Positions 36,257-45,493 of a DNA stretch of 64,000 nt are shown piece after piece. How positions within the stretch are numbered: the stretch's first letter is position 1; every line of letters begins with the position of its first letter. The DNA lies in NCBI GenBank assembly GCA_963753615.1, contig CAVWCW010000006.1, forward strand, positions 62,001 through 126,000. Direction: 5' to 3'. The notes beneath the pieces are model-generated. The model did no database searches. It had not been told where the DNA came from and saw only the letters and a program-made list of their open reading frames with translations. Source of the DNA: CAVWCW01 sp963753615 (GTDB lineage: Bacteria; Pseudomonadota; Gammaproteobacteria; Chromatiales; Chromatiaceae). Position numbers and translations under genes: made by a program.

Positions 36257-37474
36257 ATGCAAACCCAGCTCGCCGAGTTTATACGCGACACCGCCGAGGG
36301 CCAAGAGGCCGACCGCATCCTGCGTGCCTGCGTCCACTGCGGATTCTGCACCGCCACCTGCCCTACCTATCAGCTGCTGGGCGACGAGCTGGACGGCCCC
36401 CGCGGGCGCATCTACCAGATCAAGCAGGTTCTGGAGGGGGAGCCGGCCACGCCCCGTATCCAGCAGCACCTGGACCGCTGCCTGACCTGCCGCTCCTGCG
36501 AGACCACCTGTCCTTCCGGGGTGGAATACGCCCGCCTGCTGGAGATCGGCCGCGAACAGGTCGACCGCCAGGTGCCGCGCGGTCTGTCTCAGCGCCTCCT
36601 GCGCAAGGCCCTGCTCGGGGTGCTTCCGCACCGTGGTCGCTTCGGCCTGTTCGTGCGCGCGGGGAGCCTAGTGCGCGGCCTGCTGCCGGCTCACCTGGCC
36701 CGGCCGCTGCCGAAGTCGAGCCAGGCGGCACCCTGGCCCCAGCGCAGCCAAGCCCGGCGCATGCTGCTGTTCGAAGGCTGCGCCCAGCCGGCCCTGGCGC
36801 CGAGCATCAATGCCGCAGCCGCTAGGGTGCTAGACCAACTGGGCATCCAACCCCTGCGCGCGCCGGAGGCCGGCTGTTGCGGCCTGCTGCCCCAGCACCT
36901 GGGCGAGCCCGAAACCGCCCGCACCTATGCCCGGCGCAATATCGACGCCTGGTGGCCAGCTCTCGAACAGGGCGCGGAGGCCATCGTGGTGACCGCCAGC
37001 GCCTGCGCGGGAATGCTCAAAGCATACCGGGAAATCCTCAGCGCCGACCCGGGTTACGCGGCCAAGGCCGAGCGGGTGGCGAAGCTTTGCCTGGACATTT
37101 CCGAGGTATTGGAAAAGGAGGATCTGGGCCCGCTTCGGAACCTCGGACGGGGCACCCGGATCGCCTTCCACAGCCCCTGTACGCTGCAACACGGTCTCGG
37201 CCTGGGAGGCCGGGTCGAGGCGCTGCTGGGCCGCCTGGGATTCGAGTTGGCGCCAGTGCCGGACGCCCATCTTTGTTGCGGCTCGGCCGGCACCTACTCG
37301 CTGCTCCAGCCGGAGCTGTCGGAGCGCCTGCGCGCCAACAAGCGCCGGGCCCTGACTTCCGGCCAACCGCAGGCCATCGCCACCGCCAATATCGGCTGCC
37401 TCAGCCACCTGCGCGAGGATCATGGGCCACCGGTAATACATTGGATCGAACTGCTGGCCCAGCACGCCGCGTGA
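36257..37474 (+). CDS. glcF: Glycolate oxidase iron-sulfur subunit
   Basis: 405 residues, the length of E. coli GlcF. Two 4Fe-4S motifs (CVHCGFCTATCPTY about 22-35; CLTCRSCETTCPSGV about 75-90) and two CCG-type domains (EAGCCGLLPQHLG; DAHLCCGSAGTYSLL) that bind the electron carrier. Passes electrons from glycolate oxidation to the quinone pool. The ATG at 36257 fits the family; the open frame begins earlier at 36143. The flavin subunits GlcD and GlcE are not adjacent. Confidence 0.94.
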   Translation: MQTQLAEFIRDTAEGQEADRILRACVHCGFCTATCPTYQLLGDELDGPRGRIYQIKQVLEGEPATPRIQQHLDRCLTCRSCETTCPSGVEYARLLEIGREQVDRQVPRGLSQRLLRKALLGVLPHRGRFGLFVRAGSLVRGLLPAHLARPLPKSSQAAPWPQRSQARRMLLFEGCAQPALAPSINAAAARVLDQLGIQPLRAPEAGCCGLLPQHLGEPETARTYARRNIDAWWPALEQGAEAIVVTASACAGMLKAYREILSADPGYAAKAERVAKLCLDISEVLEKEDLGPLRNLGRGTRIAFHSPCTLQHGLGLGGRVEALLGRLGFELAPVPDAHLCCGSAGTYSLLQPELSERLRANKRRALTSGQPQAIATANIGCLSHLREDHGPPVIHWIELLAQHAA

Positions 37475-37579
37475 TCGAATCGACGAAACGCTCCATCGGC
37501 GCTTGCACAGGCGCCAGCCAACACTTAAGCTTTCACTTTAATCAACTCCAATAATAATCGGCCGCTTCAGGAGATAAGG

Positions 37580-39568
37580 ATGCCCCCCGCCCCCCGCTGG
37601 CAGCTCAATGCCTGGTTCTTGCCGCTATTGCTTGTGGCGGCGAATCTTGGCGCCAAGACTCTGGACGAAAACGTTTGGGTCGCGCAACGCAGCGAATTCG
37701 TGGCTGCCGAACAGGCCCTGCAGCGGGGCAAAACCCAAGAATACCGCCGTCTCAAGGCCCAGCTGCGGGACTATCCGCTGTATCCCTATCTCGAGTATGA
37801 AGCGCTACGCAAACACCTGAGCTGGACCAAGCGCGGGGAGGTAGACCGCTTTCTAGTCGAGTACGACGACACGCCGCTCGCCGGCCGGCTGCGCGGCGCC
37901 TGGCTCAACCTCCTGGCCAAGCAGCACCGTTGGTCGGAGTTCTTGGACTATTACCGGCCGACCACCCAGACCAAGCGCAACTGTCAGCGCCTGCAGGCCC
38001 TGATCGAGACCGGCCGTCGGACAGAGGCGTTTGCCGAAGTGCCCCCTATTTGGCTGCATGGCAAGTCCCAACCCGAGGCTTGCGATCCGGTCTTCAACGC
38101 CTGGCGCCAGGCCGGCCGCCTGACCCCGGACCTCACCTGGGGTCGCATCGCCCTGGCCATGGACCGCAACCAGATCCGCCTGGCGCGCTATTTGAAACGC
38201 TACCTCCCAAGCGCGGAACAGCCCTGGGTGGAGCGCTGGTTGCGCGCCCACCGGGATCCGCAGTCGGTGCTTCGCGACCCGGCCCTGGCCCAGGCACACC
38301 CCAAGCGAGGCGCGATCCTGTTGCACGCACTGCGGCGCCAGGTCCGAAAGGACCCCGCAAAGGCGGTGGAAATGTGGGCCCAGTTGGAACGCAAGCACGC
38401 CTTCGACCCGGCCCAAAGCCGGGCCGCCGAACGCAGCCTGGCCCTAGGCCTGGCCCGAGCGGAACATCCACAGGCCCTGCGCTGGCTAGAGGCGTCCGAG
38501 CCCGCGGCGGACGACGAGCGGCTGCAGGAAAAGCGCATTCTTACCGCGTTGCGAAGCGGCGACTGGCAGCGCGCCATCGGCTGGATCGACGCCCTGCCGC
38601 CCGAGCAACGAGGCGCTGAGCGCTGGCGTTATTGGAAGGCCCGCAGCCTGGCCGAGTTGGGGCGCCAGCCGGAAGCCGAGGCGCTATACCGTGCCTTGGC
38701 CGAGGAACGGAGCTACTATGGCTTCCTGGCCGCTGACCGCATCGGCGCCCCTTACAATCTTTACCACGCCGAGGTGCCGGCAAGCGCCGCCGAGTTGGCC
38801 GAGATGCGCCGCCAGCCGGGCATCCAACGGGCTCACGAGCTTTACCGATTGGGTCGCATGACCGACGCCCGCCGCGAGTGGCATTTTCTGACCCGCACCT
38901 TGGACCGGCGAGACCTGCAGTTGGCAGCCAAACTGGCGGACCGCTGGGGTTGGCACGATCGGGCCATCTTTACCCTCGCCAAGACTGATTACTGGGACGA
39001 CCTGGAACTGAGATTCCCCCTCACCCACCGCAGGCAGATCGAAGCCCAGGCCGGGGACGCAGCGGTCGAGAGTGCTTGGGTGTTCGCCGTAGTGCGCCAG
39101 GAGAGCGCCTTCATGCCCGACGCCCGCTCCCACGCCGGCGCCCTCGGCCTGATGCAGTTGATGCCGGCCACCGCCAAGGACCAGGCCCGGCGCATGCAAC
39201 CGCGGCCGGCCTGGCAGCGCCGCCACCTGGTCGAACCGGACAACAACATCCGCCTGGGCGCCGCCTATTTGAGCCGGGTCTACCAGGACCTGTACCGACA
39301 CCCCGTGCTGGCCACCGCCGCCTATAACGCCGGTCCCAACCGCGTCAAAGGCTGGCTGCCGGAGTCCGAGCTGCCGGCCGACCTTTGGATCGAGATGATC
39401 CCCTTCTCCGAGACCCGCACCTACGTGCGCCGTGTGATGACGTATACCGTAATCTACGAACACCGGCTGCACAGCGAGCCGACCCGCATTAGCGAACGCC
39501 TGCGGCCGATCGGCACCCCCGCCAACCTGGCGGCCAGCGAGGCAGCCGCCAAGGGCTCTCGAGGCTGA
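37580..39568 (+). CDS. slt: Soluble lytic murein transglycosylase
   Basis: 662 residues, Slt70-like. Signal peptide at the start (WFLPLLLVAANLGA), a long alpha-superhelical U/L domain (about 40-460) and a C-terminal catalytic SLT domain. The catalytic Glu is 508 in RQESAFMPDARSHAGALGLM, with the later YLSRVYQDLYRHPVLATAAY and AYNAGPNRVKGWLP motifs. Cleaves peptidoglycan in the periplasm, forming anhydromuropeptides. AGGAGATAAGG precedes the ATG. Confidence 0.95.
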   Translation: MPPAPRWQLNAWFLPLLLVAANLGAKTLDENVWVAQRSEFVAAEQALQRGKTQEYRRLKAQLRDYPLYPYLEYEALRKHLSWTKRGEVDRFLVEYDDTPLAGRLRGAWLNLLAKQHRWSEFLDYYRPTTQTKRNCQRLQALIETGRRTEAFAEVPPIWLHGKSQPEACDPVFNAWRQAGRLTPDLTWGRIALAMDRNQIRLARYLKRYLPSAEQPWVERWLRAHRDPQSVLRDPALAQAHPKRGAILLHALRRQVRKDPAKAVEMWAQLERKHAFDPAQSRAAERSLALGLARAEHPQALRWLEASEPAADDERLQEKRILTALRSGDWQRAIGWIDALPPEQRGAERWRYWKARSLAELGRQPEAEALYRALAEERSYYGFLAADRIGAPYNLYHAEVPASAAELAEMRRQPGIQRAHELYRLGRMTDARREWHFLTRTLDRRDLQLAAKLADRWGWHDRAIFTLAKTDYWDDLELRFPLTHRRQIEAQAGDAAVESAWVFAVVRQESAFMPDARSHAGALGLMQLMPATAKDQARRMQPRPAWQRRHLVEPDNNIRLGAAYLSRVYQDLYRHPVLATAAYNAGPNRVKGWLPESELPADLWIEMIPFSETRTYVRRVMTYTVIYEHRLHSEPTRISERLRPIGTPANLAASEAAAKGSRG

Positions 39569-39746
39569 GCCGGATGCAGCAGGAACACACCCGCGCCGAC
39601 TCGGCGCGGAGAGTGAAACCGTAACTGGACGATTGCCGAGACCGACATTCCCGCGCAAACACCCTCCGCGCAGGGTGGCCCGCCAAGTCCTCAGTCCTCA
39701 GTCCGCTGAAGCCTAAAACCTTGATCAAGGCCGACACACGCCGGCC

Positions 39747-42167
39747 TCACTGCCGCGCCATCTCGTTGAAACGCTCGCGCAGCTGGGCCAGGATAGCGCG
39801 GTCAGTAACCACCTCAAAGAAGCGCCGACCCCGTTGCTCCACGGTGCTGAAGTCGTTGCCGATCCAGATCCGGATCGGTGCCTCGCGAATGGCCAGCAGG
39901 TGCATATTGCCATTGCGGTCAGGGTAGCGCCCGACGTGGAGATGTTGCGGCTCCTGGCCATCGCCGCTTGACAGCTGCATTTGCTTGAGGGCCAGCTCCA
40001 ATTTGAGCTTGAAGAATGCGGGCGCCTCCAGCTCGACGCCACCCACGTTGTAGCGCAGCAGCTTCTCGCCGCCATCGGCTCCACCCTCCAGGGCGGCCAC
40101 CAGTTCGACCCCGTTGCCCCCGCGCAACTCGTGCAGTCGACTATTGCGCAATTGCGGGGCGCAGGACGAAAGACGGTCTGCACGGTTGATGGCGGGCGAG
40201 ATCATGATCTGATGCTCGTCATCGTAGAGGAACATAGGGGCCCCGTCAGAGAAGGCAATACCGATCCCCACCTCGAGTTCCGGCAGCTGGTGCCGGCGAT
40301 TCTGAGCATTCTGAGCCTCGATAACGCCCAGGATCTTGCGCGCCAGGCCGCAGGCGTGCGCCACGCTTAGCCAGCGGTAGGATACGTCCTCGCGTTCGTA
40401 GAAGGTGAGGATGATGGCGTCCCCCTCGACGAACACCTTGCGCGCCCCGAACTCCTCGATCAGCGCGTTGATGGGCCCGAAAAAGTTGAGGCTGAAGTAA
40501 GACGCCGGGTTCAGGTTTTTTTCCACCAGGCTGGCGGTGATCTCGGTGGACCCCCGCAGATCCGCTTTGATCACCACGTGGTTGCGGATGCGCTCCCGCT
40601 TGGGGGCGCTCTCTGCAGCAGCCCCGAACTCCTGCAGACTGCGGTTGGCCCTGGAGAGCTGGATCTCCTCGTCGCCGCTCACAAGGCGAATTCGATCCAT
40701 GGCCCGATGAGCCACCAAGGCATACTTGAGGTCGCGGCGCATGCGCACGAAATCCCGCAAATACCGCTGCACACGTCCCTGCTGCTCCAGCTTTGGCAGG
40801 CGATCGATGCGCTTGAACTCAATCTTGAGCATCTTGATCAGCGTCGGCACCTCCTCGCCCAGTTGCAGGCCTCGCAAACGCTGCTGCAGACGTGCCGCTG
40901 TGATCGTGCCACCGAGGTAGCGCAAAATGTCGCGCGGCGGCACCTTGCCGAGCAGGGCCTTGTGCACCCGCTGGGTTTCGTAGGCGGCCAGGATCGGACG
41001 CCAGAGGCCGGCACGCCGGCAGCTCTGCAGCAGGGCCAGAACCTGGCGTTGCTGAAACCCGGCCCAGCGTTTCTCTTCCGGCGTATCGGCATGGGCCGGG
41101 GCGCTTGCATGGCGCTCGGATTCCGCCGGCCCGACGCGCGAGGAGGCACCGGTTTGGAAAAACAGGCGATCGAGATTCTCCGGGACGTCCAACCAGCAAT
41201 ATTTCGGCTCGCGAAACTCCTCTTCGCGCAGACAACCGGCGAGCCTGCGCTCCACCTCCAGATAACCCGGCAATCCACCCTGATCGACCCGATCGGTGAC
41301 GCCCAAGCCCGGTGCCTCGCCGGAGCCGTTACCGGCCGCCGCGCCGGCCCCCTCCCGACCGCCGCCCTCCGGAGTCTTGGCCCAATCCGGCAGATAGGCG
41401 GCGAACTGCGTAGTAATCATCTGGTTGCAAAGGGCGAAGCCGTCCGTTCCCTCCCGCTCGGTGAGCAGCAATGGGTAGGCCTCCATCAACTGCTCATCGG
41501 ACTCCACGCCAGGCAGCAGCAACAGGGGGTTAAACAGAACTTCCCGCGGCAGTGGCCAGGCCATGCCAATGATCGACTGACGTAGCTTGTGCATCTCCGA
41601 GGTTTCGAGCTTGCGCAACTCCCGGAACAGCTGGTGAGTCAGATTGTTGAGCATGGTATCGCGGCCGCGCGCCAGCACCACCCGGCGATGGTGCAACTGC
41701 ATTGCCTGCCCGGAAGAGTGTTTCGGGTCAAGACCAAGGCGCTCGATCAATTCGCCCCGGATATCGTCGATCTGTTTGCGGATTTCGAGCAGTAGAAACT
41801 TCCAGGCCGCGAACTGTAGCAGCTGGATATACTCGGGGCGCGAGGTCTTGCGGGCCCGGTCCAGGGCCAGCTCGCACATCTCCCGATAGGCCTTGAGAAA
41901 GGCCTTGGTGTCCCTCCGGTCCGGGGGCTGGATGGCGTGCAGCCCCTGAGACTTGGAGATCTCGTAGCTGAGCCGGCCACTCACCAAGGCCCGTACCCGC
42001 GCCACAAAAAGGGGGCTCAGCGTAACGTCGATATGGGCGTTGTCGATGCCGCAACTAAAGCGGTCCAGGCGCACCGGCGGGATCACCGGCTGCTGCAGGT
42101 GGGCCAGAAACTCCTCGGTGTCCGGAACCCACCGCCGCAACAACCCCCCGAATCCGGCCCCGTTCAC
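39747..42167 (-). CDS. Large protein with C-terminal class III cyclase-like domain
   Basis: 806 residues from the GTG at 42167, which overlaps the rsd stop as GTGA and has GGAG 11 bp upstream (a TTG at 42176 would add 3 residues). Residues 1-about 500 are largely helical and match no family I know. The C-terminal part resembles adenylate/guanylate cyclase domains: VIKADLRGST (Asp about 536), FVEGDAIILTF (Asp about 583), LEVGIGIAFSDG and AINRADRLSS. The two metal Asp and the Asn/Arg pair are kept, but the purine-recognition Lys and Asp positions appear to be Phe and Pro. Activity is therefore doubtful or altered. Co-transcribed with rsd. Confidence 0.72.
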   Translation of the reverse strand: MNGAGFGGLLRRWVPDTEEFLAHLQQPVIPPVRLDRFSCGIDNAHIDVTLSPLFVARVRALVSGRLSYEISKSQGLHAIQPPDRRDTKAFLKAYREMCELALDRARKTSRPEYIQLLQFAAWKFLLLEIRKQIDDIRGELIERLGLDPKHSSGQAMQLHHRRVVLARGRDTMLNNLTHQLFRELRKLETSEMHKLRQSIIGMAWPLPREVLFNPLLLLPGVESDEQLMEAYPLLLTEREGTDGFALCNQMITTQFAAYLPDWAKTPEGGGREGAGAAAGNGSGEAPGLGVTDRVDQGGLPGYLEVERRLAGCLREEEFREPKYCWLDVPENLDRLFFQTGASSRVGPAESERHASAPAHADTPEEKRWAGFQQRQVLALLQSCRRAGLWRPILAAYETQRVHKALLGKVPPRDILRYLGGTITAARLQQRLRGLQLGEEVPTLIKMLKIEFKRIDRLPKLEQQGRVQRYLRDFVRMRRDLKYALVAHRAMDRIRLVSGDEEIQLSRANRSLQEFGAAAESAPKRERIRNHVVIKADLRGSTEITASLVEKNLNPASYFSLNFFGPINALIEEFGARKVFVEGDAIILTFYEREDVSYRWLSVAHACGLARKILGVIEAQNAQNRRHQLPELEVGIGIAFSDGAPMFLYDDEHQIMISPAINRADRLSSCAPQLRNSRLHELRGGNGVELVAALEGGADGGEKLLRYNVGGVELEAPAFFKLKLELALKQMQLSSGDGQEPQHLHVGRYPDRNGNMHLLAIREAPIRIWIGNDFSTVEQRGRRFFEVVTDRAILAQLRERFNEMARQ

Positions 42168-42628
42168 TGCGGACAATGCTCCAGCAGCAGCCTGAGCACC
42201 CGATCCTCCAGCTCGATGCGCACGGCGATGCGCTCACCCAACAACGACAGGTCCCGGGGCAGGTGATCCAGGTTCAGAGCATGGTCCGAGGCATCGTAGC
42301 GATCGTTGAAGGCCACCGCGGCCGCTGTGGTTTCCGAGATTCCCGGATAGACCTGGTCCAGCAATCGTTCGGCCCGCGGCACTGCGTCCGGCTTTTCAGC
42401 CCTTTCAGCAAAACCTCGCAGCATCTCGAAATGCCCGAACGCCGTGTAATCGATCAGGGACTGGCAGAACTCCTGCAAATGACGCACCATCGGGACCTGG
42501 CGGCTGTATGGCTCCAGCCCGGCCAGGGTGCAAAACTTCACCAGCATCTCCTGACGCATGGCAAGCAGCTTTTCGACCAACTCGCAGCCGCTCACTGCCC
42601 CGAACTCAACGGTGCCCGATTGACTCAT
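42164..42628 (-). CDS. rsd: Rsd/AlgQ-family anti-sigma-70 regulator
   Basis: 154 residues (E. coli Rsd 158, AlgQ 160). Diagnostic blocks are MRQEMLVKFCTLAGL, LQEFCQSLIDYTAFGHFEML and AAAVAFNDRYD, the last almost as in AlgQ, plus the closing IELEDRVLRLLL. Rsd binds region 4 of RpoD and favours alternative sigma factors in stationary phase; AlgQ also affects alginate and other global outputs. It overlaps the next gene by 4 bases, so its level is tied to the large cyclase-like protein. Confidence 0.9.
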   Translation of the reverse strand: MSQSGTVEFGAVSGCELVEKLLAMRQEMLVKFCTLAGLEPYSRQVPMVRHLQEFCQSLIDYTAFGHFEMLRGFAERAEKPDAVPRAERLLDQVYPGISETTAAAVAFNDRYDASDHALNLDHLPRDLSLLGERIAVRIELEDRVLRLLLEHCPQ

Positions 42629-42854
42629 GGCTGAAACCTTCCCCTCCCCGCCTCGATCCCTGCTTCGGCGCTATTGTTTTTCCCGCAGTCTAACCTATCC
42701 CGGTACCATGCTACTATATTTTGGGTGGAGTCGGCCCAGCGCCCCGGCCAGCACAAGACGAGCGGCTCGCGATTCGGTAGTCGAGTGGTTGCCCGGTCCC
42801 CGTGCGCTCACCGAGCGCAGGTTTCGTACCCCTCGTATCGATCGCTGAACCGAA

Positions 42855-43454
42855 ATGCCCGCACCTACGCAACGTCCCCGACACGCCTACCGAGCCGCGG
42901 CCGCCCTGCTGCTGACCTGGCTGAACGCCACCGCCCTCGCCGCAGACGGCTTTCAGGACTACAGCCAATATGGCGGCCAGCACCCGTTCGTTGAATCCAT
43001 GCAGCTGATGATGGACGCCATGGGCGTAAACAAGGGGGACTCGGCCGGCGTCTTCAATTCGCCCTGGTCCCAGTTCGGTCAGATGCCCGGCGGCAATATG
43101 CCTTCGCCGATGGGCGGCATGGATCAGCTGGGCCAATACGGCCGACAATGGATGCAGGCACCGCAAAGCCTGCCGTTCCTGGGCTCAGATCTGAACGGCG
43201 TCTGGCTCGGACGCAGTGGGGAGATGCTGGTGATCCGCGGAAACCACTACCGTATCCAGGCCGATCGCGACCGCGCCGTTCAGGGTCAGCTGAGGGTGCA
43301 GGGCAACCACCTTTGGCTGCAGAACGCGCAAACCAACACGGTCAACGAGTATGAATTCGCTAACCATGAAGGACGCCTGGTGCTGCGCGACAGCTACGGC
43401 CAGCTATTGCTCTACCGGCGGGTCAAAGACCAGAACACGCGGGGCTGGAACTGA
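42855..43454 (+). CDS. Secreted hypothetical protein
   Basis: 199 residues with a signal peptide (AAAALLLTWLNATALAADG). A Gly/Met/Gln-rich middle (about 70-105) is followed by a compact beta-rich C-terminal part (DLNGVWLGRSGEMLVIRG; LVLRDSYGQLLLYRRV) that looks like a small barrel or lipocalin-like sheet. No family recognised. Stands alone between divergent and convergent neighbours. Confidence 0.7.
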   Translation: MPAPTQRPRHAYRAAAALLLTWLNATALAADGFQDYSQYGGQHPFVESMQLMMDAMGVNKGDSAGVFNSPWSQFGQMPGGNMPSPMGGMDQLGQYGRQWMQAPQSLPFLGSDLNGVWLGRSGEMLVIRGNHYRIQADRDRAVQGQLRVQGNHLWLQNAQTNTVNEYEFANHEGRLVLRDSYGQLLLYRRVKDQNTRGWN

Positions 43455-43637
43455 CCCGCGGCCTCACGGAGCTTCAGCGCACCGGCGATTTCGCGGGACA
43501 CATGGCGGGATTCGCGTCAATCGGCGCCAGGAGGTTCGAGGACGAAGTTCAGAATCGCAGCCCCCCCGGAAGCCAGAACTTTCCCGGATGAAGAGCCAAG
43601 CGATTGGATGTCGGAGAACACCCGCTTCGGCGAATCC

Positions 43638-44444
43638 TCAGCCCAACAACAGCTTCAACCCAACCGCCAGCAGCAGCAGGGCGAACACCCGTTTCAGCAC
43701 TTCCAACGGCAGGCTGTGGGCCAGGCGGGCCCCGACCGGCGCAAGTAGCGTGCTGGTGAGGACAATACCGGCGAACGCCGGCCAGTAAACGAAGCCGCTG
43801 CTGAGCGGCGGCAACTGGGAATGACCCCATCCGGCCCAGACGAAACCAAGAGCCCCGGACACAGCGATCGGCAAGCCGCAGGCGCTCGAAGTGGCCACTG
43901 CCTGACGCATACCGACCCGGCAGGCGTGCAGAAAGGGCACGGTCATGCTGCCGCCGCCGATGCCGACGATAGCAGACACGGCGCCAATCAGGGTACCGGC
44001 CAGCCCCATTCCCAGACGGCCAGGCAGCGCCCAGCGCGCCTCGTCGCTTGCGCCCAGCAACATGCGGCTGCCCACCGTCAGCGCGAATACGGCAAACACC
44101 CGGCGCAGCCAGAGCTCGGGCAGGCTCTCGGCGACCCAAGCCCCCAGCCAGGCGCCTATCAGAATCCCCGGGGTGAGCCGCCAGAACAGCGGCCAGAGGA
44201 TGGCACCGCGGCGCTGATGGGCACGGATCGACGAGATCGATGTGATCACAATGGTCGCCAGCGAGGTACCGATCGCCAGGTGGACCATGATCTCCGGCGC
44301 GAAGCCGAGCCAGGCGAACACCCCCAGCAGCACCGGCACGATCACGAGTCCGCCGCCCACCCCGAGCAGTCCGGCCATGACCCCAGCCAGGGCGCCAAGG
44401 GCGAGATAGACCGCGAATTCCTGCCAAAGAAAGATGTCCGGCAT
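43638..44444 (-). CDS. TauE/SafE-family membrane permease
   Basis: 268 residues with about eight helices and the family repeats LGALAGVMAGLLGVGGGLVI and GAVSAIVGIGGGSMTVPFL, the Gly-rich re-entrant segments. The family exports sulfite, sulfoacetate or related organosulfonates, or imports small anions; the substrate here is open. ATG at 44444 begins just before the first helix. Confidence 0.9.
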   Translation of the reverse strand: MPDIFLWQEFAVYLALGALAGVMAGLLGVGGGLVIVPVLLGVFAWLGFAPEIMVHLAIGTSLATIVITSISSIRAHQRRGAILWPLFWRLTPGILIGAWLGAWVAESLPELWLRRVFAVFALTVGSRMLLGASDEARWALPGRLGMGLAGTLIGAVSAIVGIGGGSMTVPFLHACRVGMRQAVATSSACGLPIAVSGALGFVWAGWGHSQLPPLSSGFVYWPAFAGIVLTSTLLAPVGARLAHSLPLEVLKRVFALLLLAVGLKLLLG

Positions 44445-44475
44445 GCCGCTCCTGGTAGCCCGCGTCAGGGGCCGA

Positions 44476-44481
44476 TATAAT
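44476..44481 (+). promoter_or_regulatory. -10 box upstream of the NDUFA9-like gene
   Basis: Perfect TATAAT, 61 bp before the ATG at 44543, in the gap between divergent genes. No convincing -35. Confidence 0.4.
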
Positions 44482-44542
44482 CCAACGCAAAAAGAAGGTT
44501 CCGCCAACCTGGAACCCGTGACTCTAAGGAGCGTCGGTACGC

Positions 44543-45493
44543 ATGCAGATTAGCAAGGTTTGTATTCTCGGGGGAACAGGTTTTGTCGGCCGCCACCTGA
44601 GCGCCCGCCTGGCGGCCCAGGGCGTGGCCTGCCGCATCCCCAGCCGCCGTCCGCATCGCCACCGCGACCTCAAGCTGCTGCCCGGCTGCGAACCGCTGGC
44701 GGCCGATATCTTCGACTCGCAGGCGCTGGCTCGGGCCCTCGACGGGTGCCAGGCCGCCATCAATCTGGTCGGTATCCTCAATCCGAGCGGCGCCGGAGGC
44801 TTCCGCCGCATGCACATCGAACTGGTGGACATACTGGTCGATGCCTGCCGCCTTGCGGGGGTCCGGCGGCTGCTGCACATGAGCGCCCTGAACGCCGACG
44901 CCAGTCACGGTAAGAGCGAGTACCTGCGCAGCAAGGGCGAGGGCGAGAACCGGGCCCACACCGCGGGCGGGGCCATAGCGGCCGTGACGAGCTTCCGACC
45001 ATCGGTGATCTTCGGCCCCGGCGACAGCTTCTTCAACCGCTTCGCCGGCCTGCTGCGGCTCTCGCCCGGGGTCTTTCCCCTGGCATGCCCGGACGCCCGC
45101 TTTGCCCCGGTCTACGTTGGAGACGTAGCCGCGGCCTTTGCCCGCGCTCTCAACGACCCGGCCACCTTCGGCCAACACTACGACCTGTGCGGACCCCGCG
45201 CCTTCACGCTGCGCGAGCTGGTGGCCTACACCGCCGACAACGTCGGACGCCCGACCCGGATTCTGGGGCTGGGGGATGCCGCTTCACGGATGCAGGCGCG
45301 CTTACTGGGGCTAGTGCCGGGCAAGCCGTTCACGCCCGACAACTACCTGTCGCTGCAAACCGACAGCCTTTGCGCCGACAACGGCCTGCTGGGCCTTGGC
45401 ATCAGCCCGCGGGATATCGACGCCGTGGTGCCCCTGTACCTGGGCGGACAAGCCCAACGGCAACGCTATCAGGCCCTGCGGCGACCGCTGTAA
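44543..45493 (+). CDS. NDUFA9-like atypical short-chain dehydrogenase
   Basis: 316 residues. Rossmann start VCILGGTGFVGRHL (6-19) binds NAD(P). The SALNADASHGKSEYLRSKGEGE segment carries the YxxxK-like active-site region of extended SDRs, and RPSVIFGPGDSFFNRFA is typical of the complex I NDUFA9 subfamily, often linked to quinone or lipid chemistry. In bacteria the role is unclear. Its 3' end overlaps the convergent peptidase gene by 92 bp. Confidence 0.9.
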   Translation: MQISKVCILGGTGFVGRHLSARLAAQGVACRIPSRRPHRHRDLKLLPGCEPLAADIFDSQALARALDGCQAAINLVGILNPSGAGGFRRMHIELVDILVDACRLAGVRRLLHMSALNADASHGKSEYLRSKGEGENRAHTAGGAIAAVTSFRPSVIFGPGDSFFNRFAGLLRLSPGVFPLACPDARFAPVYVGDVAAAFARALNDPATFGQHYDLCGPRAFTLRELVAYTADNVGRPTRILGLGDAASRMQARLLGLVPGKPFTPDNYLSLQTDSLCADNGLLGLGISPRDIDAVVPLYLGGQAQRQRYQALRRPL

